Position numbers and translations under genes: made by a program
Assembly (NCBI GenBank): GCA_003117195.1
Contig: BDSI01000003.1
Coordinates: 1,478,491 to 1,542,490 of the forward strand
Source of the DNA: Eudorina sp. 2006-703-Eu-15
Taxonomy: Eukaryota; Chlorophyta; Chlorophyceae; Chlamydomonadales; Volvocaceae
Direction of reading: 5' to 3'
Length of the DNA: 64,000 nucleotides
Notes under the pieces: generated by a model
What the model was told of the DNA's origin: nothing
Databases searched by the model: none
What the model saw: only the letters and a program-made list of their open reading frames with translations
In this document: piece by piece, positions 46,307 to 56,500 of the stretch
Position numbering within the stretch: the stretch's first letter is position 1
How the letters are laid out: the number at the start of each line of letters is the position of its first letter

Positions 46307-49300
46307 TACCGTATCTCCTTGAACACCGCATCCGGATGTGGATCTGGATCCCGTGGCCTCCCCCGCCCCCTCCCTGCAGTTGGTGATCTGCGAGGTGGCT
46401 CTCGAGCTGGCCCATGCCCTGGCGCATCTGCACTCCAAGAACATCATTCATGGAGGTGGGTGGGTGGGTGGGTGGGTGGGTGGGTGGGTGGGTGGGTGGG
46501 TGGGTGGGTGGGTGGGTGGGTGGTGGGTGGGTGGGTGGGTGGGTGGGTGGGTGGGTGGGTGGGTGGGTGGGTGGGTGGGTGGGTGGGTGGGTGGGTGGGT
46601 GGGTGGGTGGGTGGGTGGGTGGTGGGTGGGTGGGTGGGTGGGTGGTGGGTGGGTGGTGGGTGGGTGGGTGGGTGGGTGGGTGGGTGGGTGGGTGGGTGGG
46701 TGGGTGGGTGGGTGGGTGGGTGGGTGGGTGGGTAAAAGAGAACTGTGTGTGTATGTGAATGTGGCGGAGGCGGAATGGATTGGGTTGGATTGAGCGCAGC
46801 CGATTGTGATTGACCCAAACCGCGGCTGCCTGACGGAGCGGGGCGCAAACCCAAAGAAAGAAGTCAGTTTGCGAGCAGATCAGCGGAATCACAGCGCGGA
46901 TCTCGGAAATACCTCGGGCTCCGAAACCGAGATGGTTGGTTGGTTGGTTGCGTTTCAGGCGGACATTGGATGTGTCGTACCTGCCGTACCTGGAACCCAG
47001 CAGACGAGGCGTGGGAAATTCCAAGGCGCATGTTGTTTGCTGCACGTCGTTTGCCCCATACACCGACAGCCGGATACAGCTTGCGCTGCCCCGCCGACCC
47101 TTTGCCGTGCGTCTGCCCCTGCTGCAGACCTGAACCCCAACAATGTACTGCTCAAGAGGGACGCGTCCTCGCCCATCGGCTTCAGGGTAAAGATGGCCGA
47201 GTAAGTGCAGCAGCAGCAGCAGCAGCATCCAGCGTCAGCGCCTTCCTCGGCGACTGGGATGTGCCGCCTCCGTGCGGCACATCGGAACCCGGATGTGCGG
47301 TGTACCGGTGTGTTCGTGTCTGTGAAAGTGTTTCGCGAGAAACCCGCCCAACCCGACCCAACCCAGCAGCAGTATGCGTGAATGTGGATGTGGATTTGGA
47401 TATGCGAATGTGGATGTGCATGTGGATATGTGTGCGGGGTCAATGGGCAACGAGGCTGTGAGCCGGGGGCTGTGAGTGAGCCGGGGGGCTTCCCTGCCCG
47501 ACCCCTCAATGCGCCCCTCCCCCACTCGCCCCTCCCCCGTGCCCCTCCCCGCCGCAACCTCCCTCTGCGCCCCCTCCGTCGCCCCTCGCCTCGCCTGCCC
47601 CCACCCCCGGCCGCCGCCGCCCCCCTCCCCAGCTTCGGTCTGAGCGTGATGGTCCCCCTCGCCTCGCCTGCCCCCACCCCCGGCCGCCGCCGCCCCCCTC
47701 CCCAGCTTCGGTCTGAGTGTGATGGTCCCCCTCCAGAAGACCCACATGTCCAACCTGAGGCTGGGGACCCTCTACTACATCGCGCCGGAGACCTGCTTCA
47801 GGGTGCGAGAAGGGAGGGGAGGGGGCAGGGAAGGATGCGCGTAAGCGCGGGTGGGGAAGGAGTGAGCGTGTGTGGGAGTGCTGGGTAGTGGGAGAGAGGC
47901 AGGGGAGAGGGCGCATTTCGTCGCCCGCCGCTGCGAGCTGCTGCCGCCGCCGTCCCCGCAACGGTTTCGACAGCCTGGCGGCGTGGCCGGGCAGGGAGCC
48001 GCGGAGGGGTGTTGAGAGTGCGAGAGCTGGACAGTGGGAGAGCGGGAGGGGGGGGGGCCGAGAGAGGAAGAGGGGGAGAGAGGGAGGGGGAGGAAACCGG
48101 GGGCAGGCGGGCGTGGGGGCCGGCCCGCCGCCTGGGATGTCATCCCAGGGCGAAAGGGAGATCCCCAATCCCACCTTCGCGCTGTGATCCTGTACCGCCT
48201 TATGCTACCGGGCCGTGACCGCCGTACACGCTCTGACCACCACGCCCCGCTGCCGTACACGCACTCCGCACGCCTCCTCCCCCCCTTCACAGGGCCAGCT
48301 CGGGTACGCCGCGGACGGTGAGTTCCCCCCTAGAGGGGGTAGAGGACCGGGTGGGCCGCCGTACAGGTTGGGGGAGGGAGACCCTGTCTCGGCACCGCAC
48401 TGCACGGCACTGCACTGCACTGCGCCGACGTATGCCCGTCTGTTCGTCTGCCCGTCTGTCACTGCACTGCGCCGACGTCTGTCCGGCGGGCAGGCGCCCT
48501 CACCTGGCCCCCACTGCTGCTTTACCGCTCCCGAAGTTCGGGTCCCGCCGCAGACAATGACGACTCTGCGACTTGACACGCTGCCTCCGAAACCACACCT
48601 TACCCGGGCCCATGGCGCCCTCCCTTCCTCCCTCTCTCCCTCCCCGCGCACCTGGGCCTCTCCCCTCGTCGCATTCGCCAGACCCAGACTGACCCTCCTC
48701 CCGCAACACCCCCCCTTTTTGACCTTCTCCCTACCTCCCCCTCGTCCCCTCCCCTCCGTGCCCTCGCGCCTGTCCCTGCCTCCTCCCTGACCGGCCCCCC
48801 TCTCCCGCCGCGCGCCGCCTCTCCCTGTCCTGCCCAACCTCCTGACAGTCTTCTCGATGGGCGTCATGCTGTGGGAACTGTACCACGGCCGCCTCGCGGG
48901 CACCCGCACCCCCACCGGGGAGCCCCGCTATCAGGTGAGGGGGCTGGGCGGAGGCCAGGTGCTGGGCTGCATGGGCCCCCCCTTTTGGTGACCAAGACGG
49001 CGAAAAACCGCCAAAGAGCACCAAACCGGCTGCTACTGCTGTCCCGCCCTACCCCCTCCTTGCGCCGCGGGTCGGGGTCTCGGGCTCCTGGGGGAGCCGG
49101 CTGCTTGGCGGATGGGTGACCGCTTCGGGTACCTAGGGTCTAAACCCTGAACCCTTGACTCATTGAATCGGAGGGAAGAGAGGGGCCCCGTGAACGGGTT
49201 TGGGGGAAACCAAGGCGTCTGAGCTTCCAGCCGAATTCTGTTCGATTCCTCTCAGATATCTAATAGATTGCTCTTGGCCGATTTCTGTTCGATTCCCTCT

Positions 49301-49988
49301 GCCCTAGGGCCGACGGTGTCTTGTCTCTTCCTCTTCCTTAAACTGTACGGACGCCAAATGTATGCCGTACCCACGTGCCCGCCCGCCCCGGGGCCTCCCC
49401 GCTTCCGCCGCTGCCCCCCTCCCCCGTGCGCCACTTACTCCGCAACCCACCCCGCAGCCGGACTTCCCCGACTTCCCCGCCGCCTGCCCCATCGACTACC
49501 GAAAGCTCGCCCACCGCTGCCTCCAGAAGCAACCCCACAACCGCCTCCACAGCAGCCAAGTGGTGCAACGGCTGACGGAGATGATCACCAACTTCCGCGC
49601 GGCGGCGGCGGCGGCGCCGTCGGGCGCGCCGCCGCCGCTGCCGCCGCTGCCGCTGGGCGGCCCGGATGAGAGCGCGCTGCCGCCAGCGGCGGGGGCGCTC
49701 TTCGCTGCGCACCCCACGAACGCGGCCGCGGCGGCGGAGGCGGCGGCGGCGACGCGGCCGGCGCGCGGCGGCGGCGGCGGCGGTACGTCCGCCGCACCCA
49801 CGCCGACGGCGACGCCGACGGAGTCCAGGCACAAGCCGTCCTCCCCGCGCGGTGCGCCGGCGCTGCCGTTGGCGGGCCCCGGCCGGGATGGCGCTGCCGC
49901 CGGCGTGAGCCCGGAGATCTCGCCGTGGGCTGCGACCGACTCGCCCAGAGCCGCCGCCGCGGCGGCGACGGGCGACCGACGGCGGTGA
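39387..49988 (+). CDS. Transmembrane receptor-like TKL protein kinase
   Basis: Sixteen exons join in phase to 1,196 residues: 39387-40085, 40497-40739, 41072-41167, 41517-41621, 42000-43163, 43641-43761, 44203-44282, 44571-44666, 45395-45419, 45884-45957, 46380-46455, 47128-47200, 47706-47802, 48293-48317, 48849-48934 and 49458-49988. An N-terminal hydrophobic signal (FFVILAIVALQLLRLAAG) precedes an extracellular part of about 250 residues with N-glycosylation sequons. A transmembrane helix (about 315-331, VASLAILGVAVLLFLYF) is followed by basic residues. A long Ala/Gly/Ser-rich cytoplasmic linker leads to the kinase: GSGAFGTVYR (about 800), VAVK (K820), HGDLNPNN (D927), DFG (951-953), YYIAPE (977-979) and DVFSMGVMLWEL (about 991). 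The HGDL loop and DVFSxGVMLWEL box are TKL-like. All core catalytic residues are present, so it should be active. The C-terminus is low-complexity. ATG at 39435 is an alternative start. The ligand is unknown. Confidence 0.88.
43925..44012. repeat. AAACCCTAATG-type minisatellite in kinase intron 6
   Basis: Seven or so imperfect 11-12-bp units (aaaccctaatg, aaaaccctgtc, aaaccatagta). Superficially telomere-like, but the unit length and the TG spacer differ. Confidence 0.75.
44155..44194. repeat. (CCCGA)n tract at the 3' end of kinase intron 6
   Basis: Seven to eight CCCGA pentamers immediately upstream of the acceptor AG at 44201-44202, taking the place of a normal pyrimidine tract. Confidence 0.85.
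44420..44560. repeat. AACCCCAACTG/AACCCCAACCG minisatellite in kinase intron 7
   Basis: About a dozen 10-11-bp units running almost to the acceptor at 44569-44570. Confidence 0.85.
44747..44816 (+). repeat. Dispersed intronic repeat, copy 3
   Basis: CAGGAAATTGG, then CAAATTGGTAGACAGATTCA and AACTGCGCTGCTGCCAGAG. Inside kinase intron 8. Confidence 0.8.
44878..44985. repeat. GGGGCGGGGGTG minisatellite in kinase intron 8
   Basis: Tandem 12-bp G-rich units (GGGGGTGGGGGC / GGGGATGGGGGC). Confidence 0.9.
45284..45365. repeat. (TGGCCCCTCC)n decamer array in kinase intron 8
   Basis: Eight or so consecutive 10-bp units close to the acceptor of the small exon 45395-45419. Confidence 0.92.
45528..45580 (+). 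repeat. Dispersed intronic repeat, copy 4
   Basis: A more diverged copy (GGGAAAATGTCTACGACGTA, CCGCGCTGCTGCCGCCAGAG) inside kinase intron 9. About 60 bp further on (45640-45690) it has the TTTGCGGTTTCGCTGTGTTG...GTTGACATTATGG segment, which also occurs near 56765-56812. Confidence 0.6.
46250..46303. repeat. (TC)n microsatellite in kinase intron 10
   Basis: Pure CT run of over 40 bp about 75 bp before the acceptor at 46378-46379. Confidence 0.95.
46456..46733. repeat. (GGGT)n tract beginning at a 5' splice site
   Basis: About 278 bp of near-perfect GTGGGTGGGT on the transcribed-sense strand. It starts with the donor GT of the exon ending 46455 (the HG of HGD) and has only four or five interruptions (TGGTGGG). 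Confidence 0.97.
47582..47727 (+). repeat. 73-bp tandem duplication including a 3' splice site
   Basis: Two copies (about 47582-47654 and 47655-47727) share the pyrimidine tract, CCCCAG and the first ~21 bases of the DFG exon (CTTCGGTCTGAG, one C/T difference). AG|CTTCGG occurs at 47631-47633 and again at 47704-47706. Only the second joins to the remainder of the exon in frame. Confidence 0.95.
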
Positions 49989-50071
49989 TGCCCAAGTGTG
50001 GTCGTACATGTCGTACTTGTTTGCGATGAGGCGGTGGCCTCCTCGCCGGCGCAGCCCGGTTGGGTGTGTGT

Positions 50072-50240
50072 GAAGGGCTGGGTTGGGCTGGGCTGGGTTG
50101 GACTGGGCTGGGCTGGGCTGGGCTGGGCTGGGCTGGGTTGGACTGGGCTGGGCTGGGCTGGGCTGGGCTGGGCTGGGCTGGGCTGGGCTGGGCTGGGCTG
50201 GGCTGGGCTGGGCTGGGCTGGGCTGGGTTGGGTTGGGTGT
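50072..50240. repeat. (GGGCT)n pentamer array downstream of the kinase
   Basis: About 30 GGGCT units with occasional GGGTT/GGACT variants, 84 bp after the kinase stop codon, so probably in its 3' UTR. Confidence 0.95.
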
Positions 50241-51760
50241 GTTCGGCGGCGGTTTGTCCGCACTGCTTGCTTGCGGTGCTGAGGCGGGTTAGGTGGGCTT
50301 CTGGCATCCGGTGCCGTACTGGAGTTTCATCCGTCTGTCCGGGCTGTCGTACGTGTCGGTTGGACGCATTGTGCCGAGCGGAAGGTGCCGCATGTTTGTG
50401 TGTGCGTTTGTGAGTTTGTGTGTGTCGCGTAAGGCGGTGCATGCTTGTCGGGGTAACGGAGCGGCGGGTGGGGTCGTCTCGAAGAATGCCGAAACCTGTT
50501 GGGAATGACACGCAGACAAAGCAGCATTGCGCGGGGCGGGTTGGACTGGACGCCGTCGTGCCGTCGTACGAACGGAGGGCAGCAGTAGCAGGAGCTGCGG
50601 CTACTGCCGCCGCTGCGACGTGCATGCTCGTCGTACTGGGTTACTGGGTGTCGTACTAGTACGGTCGTGCCAACAGTACCACTGTATGGGCGCGGGTGGG
50701 TGGCCCGCACTGATGTGTGTTTCGTCGTACCTGACATGAGCTTTGTTGGTGTCGTGGGAGACAGGGTTTAAGTGATCAATATGCGCGGTCATTGAACGAC
50801 GCGGCGCGCCTTGGCGCGCGCTGGGGCCGGCCTGCACTGCAGAATTGTTTATTGTCAGTGCGAGTGACCCATGGGTCGCTGACCCATGGGTTGCGACACG
50901 GGCCGAGGCGCGGCGCCGGGGCCGAGGCCAAGGCCTCCTTCCGCCCCGGGGCCCATCGAGGCCTAAACAGGCAACTGCCTCAACATGCCGCGGGGCACTG
51001 TTGCCCGCGAGTAGGCCCTGTGACTATGTTCAGCGATGAACCCGTGCACCTGTGTGTGTTATTCGTTAATTGAGCTGTTTTACAGCTTGTGTGTGTGGGG
51101 GGTGGGGGGAGGTGAATCCAGAATCACACACGCTTTGGGTGGTGACAGCGGATGATCCTGGATGGCGACCTGGTTTCGGAGCTTGGTGTGCTGGGCACTT
51201 GCTGGGAGGGCGTGTGTGCGTTGTGCTTTGTGGTAAAGCTGCAGGCGGTGGTGGCGGTAACGCAGGCGATAGCTGTGGTGGTGGTGGTGGCGGTAGCTGT
51301 GGTGCCAACGGTGGTGCCAGAAGTAGTGTTGCAGGCGTGGGCGTGATAGTGCTACTGCTGCTACGGCTGCTACGGCTGTTACTGCTGCGACCGTCTGATG
51401 GCACGTGGCCGGAGAATGGAAGGGCGCTTGAGAAGCGGCCGGGGCCACTGGGTACAAGATCCTGCTACTGCTGCTGCTCCTGCTGCTTCGCATTGCGTTG
51501 GCTATTGGTGTGGTGTGGCTGCAGCGTGTTGTCGGCGACACCGCTGCTGATTCTGTAGTTGCTGAATCGCAGACCGTCAGGCAGAGGGAGCTGCTTGCGA
51601 CCGACCTTGACCCCCCTCGTGTTCCGGTTCCCTTCGGATGGCGTTGTGTTGTTTGTGTTGACTGTCTGTCGATGTCGAACTGCCCGGGACAAGTCACAAA
51701 GACTGGCCAAACAGGACCGACCAACAGCATGCAAGTTTTGACCGCATTACGGTTGCTGCC

Positions 51761-51807
51761 GTGACGTGACGTGACGTGACGTGACGTGACGTGACGTGAC
51801 GTGACGT
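51761..51807. repeat. (GTGAC)9 pentamer array
   Basis: Nine perfect GTGAC units. Confidence 0.95.
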
Positions 51808-52392
51808 GTGCCTCACGATCACAGTGCCGTCTCATTCAGGGCAGCAGCCGCAGCCCCTCACCCGCCTGCGCGGCGAGTAGGGTACTCGGCGTGCGACAAG
51901 CCGCAGCACCAAGGCACCGTTATCTCATCACTCTTGACGTCGCGAGCGCGCGAAGAAGGAACCCCCTGCCGCTACGTTGGAAGTGCGTGACGTCCATTTG
52001 CGCAGCGAAAATCGGGTCGGATCCGCCGCACGCGGCGGGAGCCGGAGGGGGGGTCGCGTGTCTTTCCTTCGCGCTGATGGGTCGGTTGGACGCAGCACTG
52101 GATGTCGGGACGGGCCATTTCATGAGTGGTGGTGGGCCGCCGACGCTGGCGCCCCGGGTGACATGGGGCGCGGCTGTTGTGCGGCGCTGGGCCGTGGAGC
52201 GCGGCGGCACGAGCTGCGGGATCTCGAAGGTCACGGGGCCTCGTAGCAGCTCGTAGCTTTGGGCGCCAATTCAGCCAGCCTCGCGGGGGTCGGTATCTTA
52301 TGAGTTATGGCGAATGTGAGACGAGTTGCGCGTGCGCGCGTTCGGTCCGATTCGCGTCGACAATTTGACATCGTTTCCGTCTGGATGTGCTT

Positions 52393-52394
<2 letters not shown>

Positions 52395-52441
<47 letters not shown>
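52395..52441. repeat. (GT)n microsatellite
   Basis: Pure GT run, followed after TTTCGG by a second GT run to about 52466. Confidence 0.95.
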
Positions 52442-52444
<3 letters not shown>

Positions 52445-53596
52445 GGGTGTGTGTGTGTGTGTGTGTTTACGGGTGCGTGTGCGCGTGTGTGCGCGTTTGG
52501 TGGACACGCTGAGGATCAACAACTCCACATCCCCTTTATCCAACGCCAATCAACTCATGGCGGGCTTGCAACCGGCCCTTGATTGGTTCGTACCTCTGCA
52601 GAATATTCTAGCAGGAAAGTAGGATGTCGTACGTAATGTATCGAATGAATCCCGCGATGGATCTGATCTTGGACGGATCTACATTGTCGGGGCGTCGCGT
52701 GGTGTGTATCACGTGATTTAATCGCACTCGTCTTCCCCAGTACGTCCATACGTACTGACCGTACGACATTACCAGTTTGTAGCAGCGGAGCAGCCACGAT
52801 GATCGACGGACCAGTGGGCCCCTCAAGGTGCTTCCCTATCAAAAGTCAATAGGCGTGGTGAGCCAATTTGGCTGTGCCGCTGCAGGATTCCCCGGGCTTC
52901 TCACTAAAATGGGCTCCTCACACTTTAATGGGAGGTGGAATGAGGTCCGTGGGGGTGTGAGGGGCCAACGACTGCCGGGCTCTAGCCCGACACCCCCACA
53001 ACTCGGAGCCAGCGCGCTCGTAGCTTTCCGTCGTCCGTTCTTTACAGCGCCGCCGCCGAGGTCCGAGACGCTCCGAGCGTCGTCCGTTATTCGCCTGTAG
53101 GGTGAGGCTGAAATTGAAAGTCGTGACAGCAGAGCTTAAAACCCCCGAGGTCCGGTGTTATGCCGTCCCCGCGGGTCGAGGGGCAGGCTTTGACAGACGA
53201 GGTGACCGGGAGCGCAATCGAGGGCGGACATGCATGATACCGCAGCATCAACCCTTCAGACCGCTCCGCTCCGCAGCGCTGTCACCGTCCCGTGTAGGAA
53301 GTAGCCCGTTTGGTCACACACACTCAGACGACAACGTCTGGACGGCTGGCACCCTCGGATCCAATGCGTACGGCATGCACGTGTGCCGACGTGCGCGTAA
53401 ACCACCAAGCTGTGGGGAGCTGGTCGGTATACCAGAAGGTGTACTCAAATCACAGTTAGGCACTCGAGTTTTCGATTTATTTGTACTTAGGACCCGGTGG
53501 AACATGGAGGTCGGTTTGCTGCTGCTGCGAAAGGGATACACATCCCGGCCAGCCGAGTGCGGAAATTCACACAGTCCTTATCGCTTGTTTTTGTAG

Positions 53597-56500
53597 GACA
53601 AGGAAGCTCTCAAATCTGAGGCTGAGCAGTTGCTGGCACGGAGGTAGGCGTTGTTGTGTCGGGAATGCTGGGTCACACTGTTCGGTCGCCCTGATTCGCT
53701 AAACCAGCGTCGGTTCTCGTTGATACTTGTAGTCGAGCACTATCATCTCGAGCATTGACCTACTGCAATCGGATCGTTGGCGAAAGCGATGCCCTGGCTG
53801 TCGAGGTGAGCTTGAACTACACGCTTGTGCTTGTGCGGTTGCAGATATTGGTCGCGAACTACAAGTGCCTTAGAGTTATGCCAATTCTTTTCGCCCACAA
53901 CCAACTGTTTTCGTATGGGAGTTTCGACTATCTCCAACTGACGCTGGCCCTTGTGCGATATCGTAATCATGAACACGCAGATCAAGTCTCTTTTGCAAAC
54001 AGTTACAACAGCTGAGAAGCAGGCGCGATCACTAACCAACCGTGCTGATGCGGATGCTGTTGGGGGCATCCTGAAGGATGCCCGCAACGTGGTCACAGGA
54101 CTGGGCCCAGGTGGCGACCTGTAAGCACTGGCGTGGGGCGGGCGGATGCAGCTCTGGTTGGTGAACCGTGGCACTGCCTGCTATCAGCTCGGTGTACATG
54201 TCGGTGCGGCGTCGCGATTGCAATCTGCAGGGATTCGCTACAACTCGACACCATCCGACGGATGCATCTGTTTGAATCCTAATCCAAACCGCCTCGATTG
54301 CACCCAATTGTGCCCTCGACACTGCGCTTTACATGATTTGGAACCCGAACCCGAAACCCCAAGCGGCGGCTGCGCACGGCACCGCCCGCTGTACTGCCTG
54401 GCTCTTGCTCCTCCTTAGACCTCGGATGCGGACCAGGGTGTTTGCAGGGCAGGTGGCATCGCCCCGCCTGACTGCGGGTGCCGCCCCTTGCCGCTCCTCC
54501 CCCGCGGTCTCACAATTGTGAGACCAGAACCCGCGCCGCACACCATGTGCCCCGCCCTGCCCTCACCTGGCGCCTCCCCGCCCACATTCACACACCCCAC
54601 TCGCACAATTCCCAGTACCCCGCCTTCCCTCTTCCACGCTGGCCCCTCCCGTCCTCAGGCGCAAGTTCTGCAAGCCCCGGAACCCCTGGCTTGTGCGGCT
54701 GCTGATGGGCGACAAACTGAACCTGGTGGCCATGCGGCGGGACGTCAGCCAGGTGGGGTGGGGGCACTGGTGCTGGCTGGAACGGTCGGGGGGGGGGTGA
54801 ATTGAAAAAAGAAATAAACCCGAAGCCAGGTGGGTGAGGCGACGGGTGCTGGCCGGGACGGTCGTGGGGCTTGAAGGGCATGTCTCGGGGCTTGTGATTG
54901 CAGGGAAAATGGGTGGGGGTTTGGAGGGGAGGTCATGGGATGGGGCGGGGGCGGGCAAGCGTGTGGCGTTGGGATGTTGGGCCGTTGGGAGTCGGGCGAG
55001 GTCGTCATTTTCTTCTAGGGGGGCCGGCCGGGCGGGCGGGCAGGCGGGCGAGTCAGGAAGGTCGTGATGAGGGATATGAGGGATATGAAGGGGAGGAGTG
55101 TCGTGATGGGGGAGGATGAGGAGCGCCCCAGCGACCTCATGAGCGGGAGAGCACAAGCGGGACCCGACCCGGCCACATCGCGACGTGCTGGCAACCTGGG
55201 AAGAGCGACCGTGTTGGACAGAAACAGGGCCAGCACATTGCCGAGATGTAGCCCTGGAGATTGTGTATGATGAAGCCGAGCCGCGAGGAGCGAGTTGTCC
55301 AGCCCTGTAGAGAGAGTGTGTGTAGTAGCTTCCCGTGTTGGCAATCACAAAGTAATGGCGAGGCGAGGTTCCTCTCCATCGTGGGCGTGGTCTCTACTCC
55401 CAACCTCCAACTCCCAACTCCCAACTGGCAACCGCTCCAGGGGATCCGCGAGGAATACCACCGGTTCCGGGACGCCTCCGCGTTCGTGATGCTGCTGGGG
55501 CCGCTGTCCCTGGTGCTGGGCATGAGCTGGGCGGAGCGGAGGCAGGGGGTGCCCTTTGGCAGCGGCACTCTCACGCCCTGGCTGCTGACAGGTGCGGGAA
55601 CCACCGGATATCAAGGGTTATCAAGGGTTTTGGGGGTTAACAAATTTTAGGTTCACAAATTTTAGGGTGCGGCAGGATCCTACCCTGATGGCTTGACTGG
55701 GTCGGACCTGGCTGCCTGCCGGTCGCCGGCTTGATGCCGACGGCGGGGTGGGGGTGGAGAAACAGGTGGGCACGCGGGCGGGCAGGAAGGCCTCGCAGGT
55801 CGGGGGTCCTCGTTAGTAGCGGTCCCTAGGTCTGGAGGGCCGGGTCTTGAGGGCCGGGTCTAGAGGGGCGGGTCTTGAGGGCCGGGTCCAGGGGGGCGGC
55901 GGGTCCCGGGGGCGGGTCCCGGGGGCGGCGGGTCCCGGGGGCGGGTCCCGGGGGCGGCGGGCGGGTCCCGGGGGTTCTCTGTCTCGCGGAAACACACGTT
56001 TTCTCTGTCCCGCTGCTCAGGCACTCCGAACCCATCAAACCTGTCACGGGCGCACCACACGCGCAGGTGTGCAGATGTACCTGGCGTGGCTGTCGTACTT
56101 CTACCTCGCGATGGCGCTGCGGGAGAACGTGCTGTACGTCAACGGATCCCGGATCCGATCCTGGTGGATCCAGCACCACTACTGGTCGGCGGCGGCGTCG
56201 GTGGCGATGCTGGGACTGCCGGTCACCAGCCCTGGTACGACCAGCGTACGAACAGATCACGAATAGAGTACGAAAGCGGTCCGGGCTATTAGTACCGTGG
56301 TTGGTGCAGCAGGGGCGTTATTCCGTTTCGCATGGCGTCAGACTTCGTTCGGGTGGTGGGGGAGGAGGAAGCACTGTAAACACCCACCGGGGGGACATCC
56401 TGGTACACTCGAGTCTTCATCGGATATTGCTCTGGCAGCCGCGCAGTACACAAAGTATGTCCACCAATTTCCTGTACCCCCTCCCCCCTTCCCCCTGCCG

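Larger units (their letters stand above)
49989..53596. other. Long spacer with microsatellites, no supported gene
   Basis: 3.6 kb between the kinase stop and the first TMEM120 exon found. It contains (GGGCT)n, (GTGAC)n, (GT)n and CTG/CTA-rich stretches (near 51350-51490). Frames here are repeat-driven. It should hold the 3' UTR of the kinase and the promoter and unresolved 5' exon(s) of the TMEM120 gene near its right end. Confidence 0.5.

Noticed and set aside
46082..46854. Long Trp-Val-Gly-Gly or Thr-His-Pro-Pro repeat proteins
   Set aside because: These are translations of the (GGGT)n intron tract in various frames; the flanking kinase exons splice across it in phase.
50060..50413. Gly-Leu-Gly-Trp-Ala repeat protein
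   Set aside because: Translation of the (GGGCT)n array downstream of the kinase stop codon; all frames are open for trivial reasons.
52326..52622. Small gene ending LMAGLQPALDWFVPLQNILAGK
   Set aside because: The last 40 residues look protein-like, but the frame opens through a GT microsatellite and no splice sites or conserved motif support it.
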